Positions 25,881 through 40,100 of a stretch of 64,000 bases of DNA are shown here, in pieces; the stretch's first letter is position 1, and every line of letters begins with the position of its first letter. Position numbers and translations under genes: made by a program. Under the pieces are notes generated by a model. The model made no database searches and was not told where the DNA came from. It worked only from the letters and a program-made list of their open reading frames with translations. Origin of the DNA: Larus michahellis (lineage: Eukaryota > Chordata > Aves > Charadriiformes > Laridae). The stretch spans positions 12,477,556 to 12,541,555 of the forward strand of contig NC_133901.1 in NCBI RefSeq assembly GCF_964199755.1, written 5' to 3'.

Positions 25881-28800
25881 ATTGGTCATCCCGCTCTTAT
25901 TAATGCCGATTTTGAGGCAGGTGAACGGTCGCCGGGTGTTATCTGCGGGGAGGAGGAAGCGTTGAGGTAAATCTCAACTGTGGTGCCCGTCCGAATCCTG
26001 TCAGGGCAAAACGTCCCAAGAGGCTGCTGTGAACAATCCAAAAAAAATCACCACAGGTTTCTGCGGTTTTGTGCCTTATTCAGTAGAATAAATTGTCGTC
26101 ATTGCGATGCTTCTCTCATCTGGCAGAAGTTCGGAAGAAGGGGTGGCTTTAGCAGAGGCTTCGCTTCGGCTGTCTTTGGCTTAGCCAAATAAAGCGATAA
26201 CTGGTAAGAAATGCAGCACTTAAAACTGTGAAGGAAGTCGTTGTCTTGTCTTGGTATAGGGAGAGGCAGCTCACAGGGCAGAGTCTAGCAATAGGAACCT
26301 GTCAGCCTCCTTTTTCATTTGAGCTTTGTGGAGTTTTGCTGCTGGAAGCTACTAAGACAATGTTGTGACTTCACTTGCAGTTCTTTTATCCTCTAGTTTT
26401 GCTGGTTCAGAGATAGACTGGTCTTAACATACTGATCTCATTCACAAAGCAGAGTGAAAAAATAAAGGGAAATACTTTCTGCGCTCACTTTGAGACAGAT
26501 TTGAGTCCTGATCTGACCCCTCCAAGGAGGCGTTTGAAATGTGAAAGCTTACATTTTTGTGGTAATGATACGTTAGTGTGGAATTTCAAGAGAGCAGGTT
26601 TAAGGTGGTGTTACTGCTGAAAAGGATGGCCTGCACCTCTTTTCCAGTCCCCTGATTGTCCATTTTCGTTGCCTCTTGTGTGCGGGTATAAGTAGTTGTG
26701 TGGTCGGCTGGATTCATCTGCCAGTCCAGCCAGCAATTAGCACCATACAGAAAGTGAACTGATGAAGCTGACTGTGTGTCTGTTCTAATACTAGTGTAAG
26801 TAATAGGGAGTGGCGGGTCCGCCCGTTTAGGCAGTGTCATGGATCAAAATCAGTTAAGCCGCTTGTGAAAGCGTTCCCTGAGGCTGCGCTTCCCTGAGCA
26901 GGTGAGCTGGCTGAACGTTTGTGGTTTGGTTTTTTGGTCGTTTTTTTTGTTGGTTTGTTTCTGGTTGGTTTTGGTATTTTTTTTTTTAGATGAAAGCTGT
27001 GCAGTACTGTCTGCCTCCTTATTTTTCATCATGTGGCTAATATTCTCAGCCCCCTCTCCACTCTTTTACAGTAGAAATATTTTAATTTTGTTTCCTGAAA
27101 AAAATTAGTTTTGGGTGTTGACCAAACTGGTCCATGTGGAGGGTTGCAAATGTAGAACTGGAGAATTTTTAGAAATATAACTGTGTTGATTACCAGCAAT
27201 AACTCCACTGGTATCGTTGCTAAAACAGATGTTCAGTTTTAGAGAACAGAAGCGGTTGTTGCTAAGTGTAGAGATGGGAGTATTAGCAATAAATAAAGAA
27301 ATCACATTTAGGCATAAAAACCAGGTGGATAAAGAATTGAAACAGATGTAGTAAACAAAAAATTGCTATCAGTTGCTCAGTTTTGGTCTGAGCTGTGTTT
27401 TAGTAGCTGTTTCTGACATCAGAAAGATCTCTGTCCAAAAAGATGATAAAAGATGAGACTGTTAGCAAAACTTTATTTACATCAGAGGCATGCAAGGAAT
27501 TTTTTTGGGATCTAAACAGTTTGGTTACTTTCACTAAGGCTAAGAACAATCAGCCTGAAAAAAAAAATCAGTCTTTTATTTATTGTATTATTTTAAAGTC
27601 TATGTTAGTACAGCAGCTCATAGATTTGATATTGATATTTAGTGTAGAATACGTACTTCTTTCTGTAATGTCCAAGAGTTTTATATAAGCCTTTGTGACA
27701 TAGTTTAATGGCTTAATTGCAGTGTTAAAATACTACTTCTTGAAAAAGTGATGAATTTCCAGAACTTGGTGTGGTTTAGTTTTAAATGACTTTTGTACTG
27801 TGGCTCCTGCCCCTGTCTTGAGTCTGTTCTGCAGGGTGCACATCATATTGTTTAGAACTCCTTTCATGAAAACGTTTTCTTTTAGGTCCCTTATTAAAAT
27901 TATTAAAGCTGAATCTAACTGCTGTCCTTGCAGAATTTATCTTTGCAACTTCTCATAAAGAAGATAAATTGCCCTTTATTATTCTTTGTTAGAAAAGATA
28001 GTGTAAGATTTAATAAGTTACTATATCAAATACTCTAGGCGGTCCTCAACAGTACACCACTTAAGTTAAATATTGACTTGCTGTACAGGACTTTGGTCTT
28101 GTGTAACCCTTGCTGAAGCTGCAGCTGGGATAAAGGTATTGTGGCAAAGATAATGACAACTTAAAATTACTCCCTATCAAACTGAAGCCAGTCTAGCTGT
28201 GCACAGAAGCAGCTGATGATCGCAGGGGAGGCTCGGCTTGGTGATGCTTGTAACCGATTAAACTTGGAGTTAATTCGTCTGTCTCTTTCTTGCCTCTGTG
28301 GAAGATAAAAATTAATTAAAATACCATTTAAAGAAAAGCATGAAATAAGGCTGTAAAAAATGTTAGGTTTTTTTTGCAGTGTAGTCTTTAACTACATAAG
28401 CATAAACCTTCCTGTAGTACACTCGTGCTCAATGTTGGTAGTCTCTGCTGCGTGATGGGAGTATGTAATTAAGTTTGTACCTGGGGGTGGTGACAGTCTT
28501 TCTCTGTCTCTCTGTAAATTGTGAAATGACAAGAATTTGGAGTCTCACCGTTGGCGCCAGGTCTGATGGTCCTTTCTAATCTTGCTCTTATTTATTCTTA
28601 AACATACCTTTAGCTGGAAGAAATTCTGTAGGCCAGCTGCCAGGAGGTCTCGTCTCTGGGACCATTTCTCCCCATATAGAAGGCTCTCTGTGTTTTATAT
28701 ACGTGATCAACGGAAAAAATAAACATTTCTCATTCTTGCAAAGATTCACTTTCAAATATGAACTAAGCCTAACTGGTTCAGTGTTTTTTGGCCTGCTTTG

Positions 28801-31800
28801 TGCCTCTTCCCTTGCTGTCATGGGCTTTCTTACAGAGGTCTAAAATCTGGTTGCTAAACTTCCTTGAAAATAGAGGAATTCCTTTGGAAGTGACAAGATA
28901 TGTGTTGTTCCTTGGTGATGTGTCGTGTATCATTCTTCAGTGCTTTGCTGTGGGGAGCTCAGCATGCAACACAGAGCTGTATGTTAAAGAAAAATCATTT
29001 TTCTTGAGCTAAGAGGCTTTGTAGGTGGGAGGCATCTTCTTATTTGCCAGTGGGGAATAGGAGTTTCAAGCTAATCAGGAGGTTGTTAGCAAAAAAAACC
29101 CCAACAAAACCCAGTCATCTAAAGTGCGTTTGGTGAAGGAATTTCTGCATTCTTTAGTAGTAAGGTATTTTGAGCTGTTTATACGTGGGTGGGGGAATAA
29201 GTTATTTGATACCCTTGGTAAGACTGGTTTACTGTCAGAGCCTAGTTCTAAGACGATTTTTCTCCTGTGTTATTGGAAGAAGACTGGGTGTGTCATGTGT
29301 CAACTTTGTTTGTTTGCTATAAACTGAGGTTTTGATGGAAGAAGCTTTTTTTTTTTTTTAGATGTAGGATTGGGTTGATAAATCCTGTCTTTTTACTTAC
29401 TCGTTTTGAAACCATTTTCCTGACTTGCGATAGGCATGAATTGTCCCTTGCTCACTCTCGATATTCTGGAATGTGCATTTATTGAGCTGCCTGTGGGGAG
29501 CCCTTGGAGTAAAAGTTTGTTCAGGTTTTTAGCGTTCCTGTCAACTTTTTCCACTTTGTGAATTTAATCTTGTGATGTGATTCATTTTCAGGTGTGTTTT
29601 CAAAGGATGTTTGGTGTGACTAAGGTCAAGATTTAGACTGAACTCCAGATGGTGGTCAGAGGATTACTTCAAGAGCTAATTACCAGTGTTCTTTGTATAA
29701 GTCTGGATAGTTACATCACAAAGATTTTTCTTTGATGATTCATCAGGCAATTTAGTGAGTGAAAAAAACCCCACTTTTTAACTTTTCGATGAAGTGTATT
29801 TTTTTCCTTAGCCCGTCTGGTTCATGTTGAGCTGTACCGCAGCACTTGCAGGCTATTTTTAATGGGTATTCATTTCCTGACTCTGAAAATGAGATCTATG
29901 ATCACTTTGAAGTCTGGAGATCTCTTTTTCTCTGTATGTGTGGCCTACATTTCTCCTTGCATCCATCTATTGAGTGAGCGTACTGCTGTGGTGGGAGCTG
30001 TGAACAAAGACCTCTGCTGTGGTTTATTCAGGCATAGGCTCCATTGAGTTAGCGTGTGCTATTTCTGGAGTTCTGTCAGGGAGAAGGTGGTCAGCGCTGA
30101 GCAGAGGGGAGTGTAGCAATGTCAGCTTTGGTGTCACTGTGCTGGGTCAGCTGTTGGTGGCCGTTCTGTCAGAGAGGATCCTATCTTCTGCAAAGGGGTG
30201 TTAGCGGGGTCATCCAGCAACGAGTTGGTGAGAAAGCATTCATTTTACTCTGTTGGTTTGTTATTGTTTCCAGGAAACACCTTTTCCACCTTTTGGAGAT
30301 TTGTGAGCTATGGCTGCTCCTGTCTTAGCTCAACAGATTTGCCCTGTGACTCACAGATAAAGGTCAGTGCCCCTGAGATACGCTGCTGCGGATCACTGTG
30401 CCAGCCTATCTTGTCAGGTTGTGTTCTCACTGTCTCATTTGGTGCCTGGTGCTGTGGCCACTACAGTTTTGGCCTTTGGTGTGGGCAGGACAGCTTAGTG
30501 CTAAAGGGGATGAAGTCTCCTCTCAATTATATCCCTCTGTATTTCTGTACTACTTGGTTATGCCTTGAAGAGCAGTTTCCCACTGGTGCTGTGTATCCAG
30601 CACTGCTGCTGGCTTCAGATCAGCCAAGCACACGAATGTTGGTGGCGGCAGAGAAAACATAGTGCTGGGGTCTCATGCTGGGGGTGCCGTGGACCTCAGT
30701 AGGTAGCAGATTGATTTCTGGGTTTTCCTTAACATAATTTGCTTTCTACCTGTTTTTCTACCTGAATGCGGTGTTTGCGGTGTTACTCAGTGGCATTAGG
30801 ATGCTCCTTTGGGAAGGAGAAAGTTTAAAAGTTGCTTTAGCCGTAGGATTGCTGGGAGGACTTCTCTCTCTTCTTGCATTCTGAAGTGAATGTTAGTATG
30901 TCGTACAGCTGACGCAGAGTACTTTGAGTTTCCTGGTTCACTTACAAATAGAGTGCTTTTTTAAAGTTTTAATATACCTGCTTGTCTGTAATGGGAGGAA
31001 ATACTGGTGCTGGTTAACTGGTTTGATGTGTTCTTGTGATGAATGCGGTCAAGTTCAGGAGCTCAGTAAGATGACCAGATAGGCAGTTGACTGAGGAGGT
31101 ATTTGTATAGAAGCCTTCTAGCTCTTGGAGCCGTAGGGAGTGTTTGCAGAGCCGTTTATTCCCCTGGTGTCTAGGGCCAGTTGCAACAGAAAGAGGAGTC
31201 ATGATGTCCCTAAGAGATGAAGGGACTTGTATGGGTTTTCCTTTGCTTTGTCAGGGAATGGTTGATCTTGAGACCAGTGCCTTGAGCTTGCTGGTGAGCT
31301 GGCTGCTTTCCTGTGGTTGTGAACACACTGAAGCAGCAAAGATCATTCCCCAGGCTCTGAGTGTGAGATTTGGTCAGTGTCCTCTTCAGAAACTGGATTA
31401 CGTTGAAGTCAATCCCTTTGTCTTCATTTCCAACAGGAACTGTCAGTTCTCTCTTGAAAAATCTAAACCTAAGTGTAGCCTTCCTGATTCAAGGAGTGGG
31501 AGTCTGTTGTGTGTCTGACCCCAAATTGGCTGCTGCTCAGGCTTCTGCAACACATGATGCCTCTTGTTGCATTAGATGATGGATGGATGGGTAATTTTGT
31601 TGATTCCCTCCTGGCCAAGGCATCCTGGAACCTTCTGCCTATTTTGTGGGAGACCCATATGGTTGCAGGACTGAAAGAAAACTCTAACTTCGGATTTGTG
31701 TTGCATTACACAGGCTGGGTGCTGGATAGTTCTTGACACAACAGCCTGCTCTTCTCCAGTATGAGACTGTCGTCAGTACCCAGAAAGATGGTAGCAAAGA

Positions 31801-33988
31801 ACCCACTCTGCCAAATGGCCAGTTTCCCCTCTTTGGGCTCAGTGAGTTCACCGTTTCTTTGAAGGTCACAGTACTTCATGCTCTGTGATTTCTCTTCTTT
31901 CCTGGTCAGTCATGCTTTATCTTTCCCGGTAAGTCATGCTTTTCCAGGTTGCTCCCTAAGATTTCATTTCAGTCTTTTTTTCTCAAACCTCACATCTCCA
32001 AGGCAGAGGTGCTATACCACACTTGTGTGTTGAGAGAAGACTTTTTTTTTTTTTCATAATTAGAGGATTAAATCTTCCAGATGTTCTTTGAAACTACTAC
32101 TGAGAGAGCAAGGCTGTCGCCAAAGTTACTTGGAGGTGCATTAGAGACTCTTAGGAGCTTGTTTATGCTTTGTGTGATGAGAGATATTCCTTGTCCTCCT
32201 TTCCCCCTGGGCTAGCTCGGATTATGCTGATAGTATTAGTGAAGAGCACTTCCAAGTCTGATGTCACCCTACAGCAAAAACCTGGAGGTTTGTTGAGACA
32301 CTCACCGAGCACTGGGACTTTGCAGAGTCATCCAGGAATGAAACTGCACTTTGAGGAGCAAAAGGTACTGAGATTGCTGTTTGCGTGGAGGACTCTGATG
32401 CTTGTTTCTATATAGCTGCGAATGAGTAGCTCCAAGCAAAGCTCTACACACACGTTGTGCGTGCACAAAGCTACCTGGATTTACAGGAGAGTTGCTTTTA
32501 AGTGGCTGGTGTTCTTTAATCTATATTGTCTGTATGACATTCTACTCCTTATCTCTTTGTAGTCCTTTCAAACTCCAGCAGCAAGTTGACAAGAGCTGCA
32601 AGTTTGGGATATATGCAAACCTCTGTACTTGTGAGCCTGCAAAGAGGTGTGGGTCTTGCCCTGCAGATATGGCCGAAGGGGAGGAAAAAAAAATCTTGGG
32701 AGACGGTGCATTACAAGCAGTTCAGTGTGCAAGTGAAAATGGATAATATATACTGAACTGTAATTATTGGGAAGTAGCTGTAATTTCCTAGACTTCCTGG
32801 CAGTGGGAACCTTGAGCATGACCTGAGTAGCCTAAAAGAGATAAAGGGTTTCGTTGCCTCAAGTAGCGTTGTGACTCTTTCATGGATGCTTCCAAAAGGA
32901 CAGAATATTGATAGCAAGAACTGCAGGACATGCTGCCTTGAAATTTTATCTGCCTAAGTAGCTGCTAGTCCAATTCCATTAATGTTTGCATATTTAATAA
33001 ACTTTTAATATTGAATTTTAATGAGCTGGCAGTTATCTCTGAGCATCCAGCAGCAGCAGTCACAGAGTCTAGGTGGCTCTCAAATGCGGATTTCTCTCAC
33101 TTAGAAGGCATGTGGCCTTTCCTTGGGCAGTCAGCACTTGACAGGCTATAGCACACTTTGATTCAGTTTGTACTGATGTACACCAACAATGAATTTCTTA
33201 ATTTGGATGGAGCCCTAGGTTTAAGTTTTCAGGGGAGGAATCTTTTTGAAAAGCTGGCTATAAGAGAACATGACCTTGGTTAATCTTGTAACACACCATT
33301 TATCTACTTGGGATGATTCTTGCTAGTGATCTAATTATTTTGGCTGCAGAATGGGCCTCCTAGGGAATTTGTTTCTAATGTGGCATTTGCTCATCTACAA
33401 TCCCAGTGCTTTTGCTTTGCCTTTTCAGCCTTATTTTCCAAATGTATATCAAACTCCTCAGAACCCCAAGCAGGCTAAGAAGTGCCCTGGTTGTGCTGCA
33501 CAGTTGGAACCATGTGTCTCTAACGAGGTTATGGAAGCTAATCTATTATTGAGGGGACCTTGGCAAAATTCAGCAGAGAAGTTCAGTGTTTGTGCTTTTG
33601 AGATAAACCTAAGTGCAGTAAATATATTTCAGTATGTAAAATGTAGCAGACAGGGTGAAAAGGGACTTTTGATAACACAGTGTAATTCTCAGTTCTGGCA
33701 CTGGCATGACTTTAAATAAGTCACTTCTCCATTCCCAATCTTTAGGATAAATTCTCAATAAGCTACTGTAATGTAGATAGTAAAGGTGGAAGCTGTGATG
33801 GTCACGGGGGTAAAGAAAGAAGCCCTTACAGCCTTTTTTGAGATAAGACTACAGTAATTCAGTGAGTGGAGCCATCAGGTGACCCTTCGGTGTGCCTGGT
33901 AAACAGCCGGAAAAATGTAATGCTGATGTAACATGGTATCTTTATCTGAGAGCTGTATTTTAAATTAAAGTTCTTTTTATATCTCCAG
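25881..33988. other. Probable intron or 5' noncoding territory, no gene seen
   Basis: Unique AT-rich DNA. Open frames (for example about 150 codons at 30198-30662) show no domain, no biased composition and no flanking exon structure. If the CpG island starts MAP3K13, this is most likely its first intron. Confidence 0.5.
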
Positions 33989-34105
33989 AATACCAGTTTC
34001 TGAGAGGAAGAGCAAAGAAACTTAATGACAAAAACTGATGGACCATTACATCTTCCAAAATGAGCCTATTCACACTTTTCTGCTGGAAACTAACGTGTCT
34101 TGAAG
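33989..34105 (+). other. Candidate small 5' exon (noncoding or start-containing)
   Basis: A 117-base segment sits between a good acceptor (TTCTTTTTATATCTCCAG ending at 33988) and a strong donor (GAAG|GTGAGT at 34105/34106). An ATG at 34060 opens a frame that stays open to the donor: MSLFTLFCWKLTCLE plus one base. I do not recognise the peptide. It could be an upstream exon of the plus-strand gene inferred to start in the second CpG island, or a chance pairing of splice-like sites. Confidence 0.3.
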
Positions 34106-37100
34106 GTGAGTAGTGTGTGAGTGTAGAGCGAAGGTGAATATGTGACAGATGAGCTGCTCAGTGTTTTGGGCCTTGACCATCAGTCTTCCCAAAGGTAGAC
34201 CTGTCCTCATTTCAGCTTAGTGTGCAACTGCCTCTCTGGGCTTTCTATGCGTGCTATGAAAACATGGACTTTGTCATTGAGAGAAACAGGAAGCAGGTAA
34301 TGTTTTCCACCATACCAGTTAATTGTCGTTAATTTGGAAGCTCTTGAAAAAGCTAGAGTGCTTAGTGTAAGTGGTGAACCTTTCGGAACATGGGTATTTT
34401 TTGGTGAATGGAGGAAACTCAGGTGTTTTACATGTAGGATGAGAAAGTGAAGTTTGTAAGACAAACTTTTGTTTAGTTTGGTGAATGTATTAGATTAGGT
34501 AAGGCAATTTCAAGTTCTGTTCCAGTCATACCTCAAATGATATCAGTGTTCAGAGTAGCTGAAGAAGAGCACTTGCTATCAAAGATGGTAAATTAATTTC
34601 CCCAAAGTAAAGAACATAATGCTTGAATGAAATTAAATCAAAATTATATTTTGTAGAGTTTGTGGTATCTTTTATGTTATTTTTGTACTCAGCCCCTTAG
34701 GGCTGTAGTCAGTGACCGTACAATATTGTTTTAAAATCCTTTAATAACAAATCAAAATGGGAAATGTTACATAAGTCCTGCAGTCAACAATGAAATAAAA
34801 TGAGGATTTCTGAGTCAAACAGTTAAGGCTTAAAATATCTTGGTTTAGACTTTACTGTCACTTTAATAAATAACATATGAAAGGTTGCTATGAGCCTGTG
34901 TAAGCCGAAGTTTGCGTGCTTAGTAGCATTAATTCTGCTTTTTAATTAGACTAATAAATTTGCTTTTCTGTTGGTTACTTTATTGATAATTAATTTTTCT
35001 ATTTTTTGGTATGAACAACCTAGCACCTATGAACTCAAAGCTAGTGGTGGAGTGTAAATGGTGAAAAATAGGTCTCGGTAGTTGTCCATTGTCATTTTGT
35101 CTGCACAGAAATTGTTCTAAAATGTCCAGCGTTAGAATCACAGGCCTCTTGTGCACAAATGCTTTGGAGTGAGTAAGAAAAGCTGGGTAGAAAATCAGCC
35201 TACACTGAGCTTGGTTTTCCTGTGTTTTCGCAGATTTGAAGCTGTGTCTCATTATCCTTGTGAGTTTCTTAAATATTTATATATGTGGTAGTGCTGATGA
35301 GCCTCTCAGAAGTGTGGTAACTGACAGAGATAGGAGGGGATGCAGCGTCAGGGGGCCTTACTGCTGAAGGAGGAAAAGACTTGTAGCTGGAAATATTGTT
35401 CTCGTTCATTTGTGCTGTTTGGTATAATCTGCATGATTCTGCAAAAAAGTATGGAAAACTGACACCACCTCCCCCTCTCCCCTTCCCCCCAGTGTTCTAA
35501 AACGTTCTGTTGTGTTGACTGTTTGTCTGTGTTTTGCAAGTGTGCTCTTCAGATTCAATAGGATGAGCTGTGGAATGCTTTGGGAATAACTTAATTTATA
35601 TACATTAGAGCCATGGGACTTTTGTGTGGAAAATTAGCCCTGGATGAAAGTGATTTGCAGTACTGGGTCCATGTTCCTGAATCAGCAGCTTTGTTTCTCA
35701 TTCATTTTTTGTTAATTCTAAGTGTGTTGCCCTGGGTGTTCCGTATTACCTGTGTGTGGAGAAAAGTAATATTGAAGTGCTTAAAAGTACAAACTGAGGT
35801 CAACTGAATATCTTTTTTTGTCAGGTGGGACAACTGGATTTTAAGTTTCTTTTGTTGTATCAAGTTAGACACTGAGAACCCCTGGAAGACTTTAAATAGG
35901 AACTTGCTATTGACATTTCACACTTTGTACCTAATGATGTGGAAGCTAATCTAATGCTACGGAAAAGTAGGGTGTGTTTCAAGATCTGTAAATTAGTTGA
36001 GTGTTTTACATGTATATGGAAAAAATAACAGGTTTTAGCTGTACTGTGTTTGCAGTCTAAACACTCAGAACATGCTTGTAGATCTTGGAGTGCCATAGTT
36101 TCTTCTACGTTATGTGTTCCTTATATGTAAAGAGGCTGTGAATGGCTACGTATTTGTATAACGATCTTCAGTTTTTTGAGGGAAGGATATTTTAAGTACA
36201 GTCTATGAATTCTGGACAAATAACTATCCGTATAATAATCTCCAATATTAAAAAGTTACTGTGATATTTGAGTGATTGCAGAAGTCCATAGTTATACCAC
36301 ATGCTGTTCATGGGTGGATGAAGGATGTTTTGAAGGTGAAGATGTTACCTGTGAACCCTTTTACCAGAAAAATCTTGAAAACTAGGGAATCTCGGAAATA
36401 TTTAATCTGGTGTAGTCTGTACTTTTCTGTTGATGTGGATGAGCAGAAATACCTGTTCTTCCTTTTGCTGTCTCCTCTTTCTTCTGCTTTCACATCTTGT
36501 GAAAAGTGCAGCTTTAATCTGTGGAGAAAGATTGTGCAACAGGGTAAAGAAAGAGAGAGAGTGAAAGAAGATACTTTGCTGCTGTAAGGCTTTTTTGTTC
36601 TCTGAGGTCAGGAAGAGCTGAGCTCCCAGTGATTTCATAAGCTCTTCTGTTACCTGTTCACGTCCTGGCCAGTGAGTCTAAATGGATGGATCTTCTTCTG
36701 CATGAGTCAGTACGTAAATATCAGGCAGTGCTGGTATTCCTGATACTGTCTGCTCTGAGTACTTGCTCCTATTTCTTGCTTATTGTTGACTTGCTAATTT
36801 CTTAGCTACCCCAGCAGATTTTGTCAGCACAGGGTCTTCTGACGGTGTGCAATTGTAGAGAGACACCTCCATTGGAGTTAGTAGCTGTTCCAGCCTTGTT
36901 AGAGGATATATTTTCAATGGTAGCTGGAAAATATTTGGAGATGTTTCCAGTAAAACAGTTGGTACTGATTCTTGGCTCAAAGCCTCCTCTTGGTCAGAGG
37001 CAGCATCATGGTTTGCCAGATGGCCTGCAAGCTGGATCTGATGCCTGCTCTGATCGCATCCCTCCTGCCAGACAGGGCACTAGAGGAAGTGCATCTCCCA

Positions 37101-40100
37101 TGGGAGCACCGGAGCACGCTGCGTTCAGAGCTGTTATGGAGCAGGAGGTGTCCGTAGTTCGTTCCTGCTTGACTGCCTTTAAGGACAGCTGGCTGCTGGA
37201 GATAGGCTTTAGGGCTGGAGGTCTGTGAGCTGTGCTTCTCTGGCAGCTGCTGCAGCCAAAGGGTGCCTGAGTAACGATGCTGCGTTGCTGTCTCCTTGAA
37301 GAGATTTGCAGCTTACGGGGGGGGGGAACAACACACAGGGCACTTCAAGCGTTTGTGCTCACTAGGAAGCTCTGCTGACAAGGGAATAGAGCATGTTATC
37401 CGCCTGCCCACACAAGTCCCGTAAGACTGATGGCAGCGTGCATGCATTCAAATACTGGATAACCACCTGGTTTTGCTGAGGCTCTGGGTTTATGTCCATT
37501 TTTCACGTGGATTAGACTGTAGCAGGCTTCTGTCCTAAATGTAAGAGCTTGGATAACCATAGGGGTGCCTGTTAGCTTTTCTCCCTTGCCTGTCTGTCCC
37601 TGATATGTCATCACTTGTGTGGCCTTATGGGACTTGAAAATGGCTTAGTGTTTCTGGATTAAGTTCTCTTCTCGTTGGGAGAAAAAAATGCTACCAGTTT
37701 AACCTGAATCTTGGCTAAATATGGATAGTTTGAACCATGGGCACAGGCTGACAAACTGGATGATCCTGCCCAGCCAGAATCAGTTGCCATCCTTACTTTC
37801 TTTGGGAGAGGGAAGGTTTGCAGTGCTGGATGGCTGAGACCATTCTGGGAGCTGTCTGGGCTACTAGAGACGAGAGCTGTGGAAGAAAACTGCATAAACG
37901 TTTTGGATACTCCTTTCCTTTTACTGATACTGTTTTCAGGCCATTGCTTATCCCCTTCTGCCAAGGAGAGCTCTTCCAGCCGTCTCTAGAGATGCTTAAA
38001 GAAGTCCAGCTAATCATAGGGTTATCTCTTTTTTCCTGGAGATCTTGAGGGTTTCACGTTATAAACTGAAAGCACAATAGATGAAACTCAGTTGTGGTAC
38101 AAGTAGAGACACACCAAGTTTCCTACAGGAAGATCCATCAGGTTCATCCCCACATTGAGTTTCAGGCTGTTGTCAGTGCTACAGTGCTGGATTTGACAGC
38201 TTGGATGCTAGATGTATGTGGGCCTTTTTTGATGTTTCATCTGCTGTGTTGGGAACCATTTGTTTTGCTTCAACTGGATGTGAAATATTACCACTGGGGA
38301 CTGATAGGATTCACTTAATGGCAACTCTATCAACATCAGCCCTGAGGCTTGCTGCTCTTAGAGTTGTTTTACACAGCCGCTGCACTGTAATTAACTTTCC
38401 ATGAACAAAACTTCAGGAATTCCTGATCTAGGACCTCACTGTGCCAGGATTCATCTGCAGCCCACTTTAGTTAGGGAATAAGTGTGCAGACAGAAAGCCA
38501 CAGCGTGCCTTTCTTTTATTAAGATCTGCTGTTAAGAAAACCAGTTTTAGTAGGCAGAGCACATTAAGCTGTCATTTAGTTAAGGGAATAAACTGTAAAA
38601 AAACTTTTATCACGTTGGAGGGCAAAAGGAGGTATTGCTTCAGGTTCCTGAAGTGGTGTTTTATCCAGCTTCCTGAGTAAAACAATTCTATTTTTATGGT
38701 ATAATTTTCCTACATTTAAATATTGCGTGGATGTATTTAAAATGTTTGATCACGTTACGATCATGTGTAATGATTAAATACTGACGAGTATGAAAGAGGT
38801 GCAGCATTCAAGTCATTGTAAATTTGCCAGGTAGCGTTACTCGTCTGCATATTGCCTTATCAAATAAGAAAATATTGTTTGTCAAGCACATTGTACTTAC
38901 CATCTTGAAACGGAATTATGTTTCTATTAAAATAACATTTGCTCAGAACTCCCAAGCAAAGGAGAAGTTTAGTATTACTGATAAGGTCGACGGTAAACTT
39001 TTACTTAGTTCATTTAGCACCTGCCTCGGTCTCCATTTTCTGGTGCGTGAGCATTGCGTTATCTGTTATTTTGAAATCGTGGTGTTCAGAAAGGTGCTCA
39101 ACTCTTGTGTTCTGGCGTCTGTTACCAGAAATTATTTTTCCTTGAAATCTAAACTCTGTCTTTGAGTTGATGTATCTTTTTAATCTCAAGCAAAGTAGAG
39201 TTCTGGGTTTATCTTTTTAATTTACGCAACCTTGATAAAAGCAGCCAGGTTATGCTGGAGTCAATTTGATGATAATAAGTTACTTCTGTTCTTCCTTAAG
39301 CCACAGTGAAGATAGAACAAGCTAAATTTACTGGCTGTTCTTCATGCCTTTTTGTCCAGTGCAGAAGAAAGTTAAGCTATTTTGACCTTTCTCTGACATG
39401 TGTAGTCACTGAAGATGAGGGCAGAGAAAGGCTTTGTAAAAATAAATGAAGTCGATATTGGTCTTTCTAAAATTGTTATTTAATGCCCTCCAGTATGCTC
39501 CAATTAAAGTCGTAGCCTGTGACGGCAAATGCAGGCAATCTCAGCTGCTTTTTCGGCGTTCCTTGGTTTCAAGTTTTGGTTCCTATCTTTGAAGCGCTCT
39601 GTCACAGAGGGTTTGAGGCAGTGGCTCTTAGCAGGTGCCGTGCATCTTATGGTGAGCTTTGTATTGCACTTCACCTAGAATATGCTTGCACCGCCAGAAA
39701 ATCACCGAATCGGAAGGGCATGGTGAAATCAGGAGCACTGGGGTCTTGGGCATACCCCTGCCAGTGATATACATACATGGATCAAAAAAAGACTTGCAGT
39801 AAACTGGAGGGTTTCAAATGTTAACCCTGTGTGTATACCTTTGCAAATACAGTTGCGTACCTTTTTGTGAGAGGATCATAATTCTTTGTGAAAGTGGAGA
39901 GAAATGGTGTCTCCTGTAAACATTACTAGGCATAATACTGCTGAGATTTAAATAAAAATAGAAAAAAGCCCAAAAGCTCCACCCAAACCCACTTGCTGAT
40001 CCAATGGATGTACCACTTTGTTTTACAGTGTATTTGCGAATGGCAAGGGAGGCTGGGGAGAGCATCAGTTGCCAGCCCTCCTCTGTGTTTAGGATGTGCT

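Noticed and set aside
30198..30662. 154-codon plus-strand frame
   Set aside because: No domain, no splice context, and cysteine/tryptophan-rich composition typical of translated T/G-rich noncoding DNA.
33351..33719. 122-codon plus-strand frame with a hydrophobic start
   Set aside because: A signal-peptide-like start alone is weak; no family match and no exon context were seen.
36821..37228. 135-codon plus-strand frame
   Set aside because: No recognisable family or exon borders; the length is within chance for this GC content.
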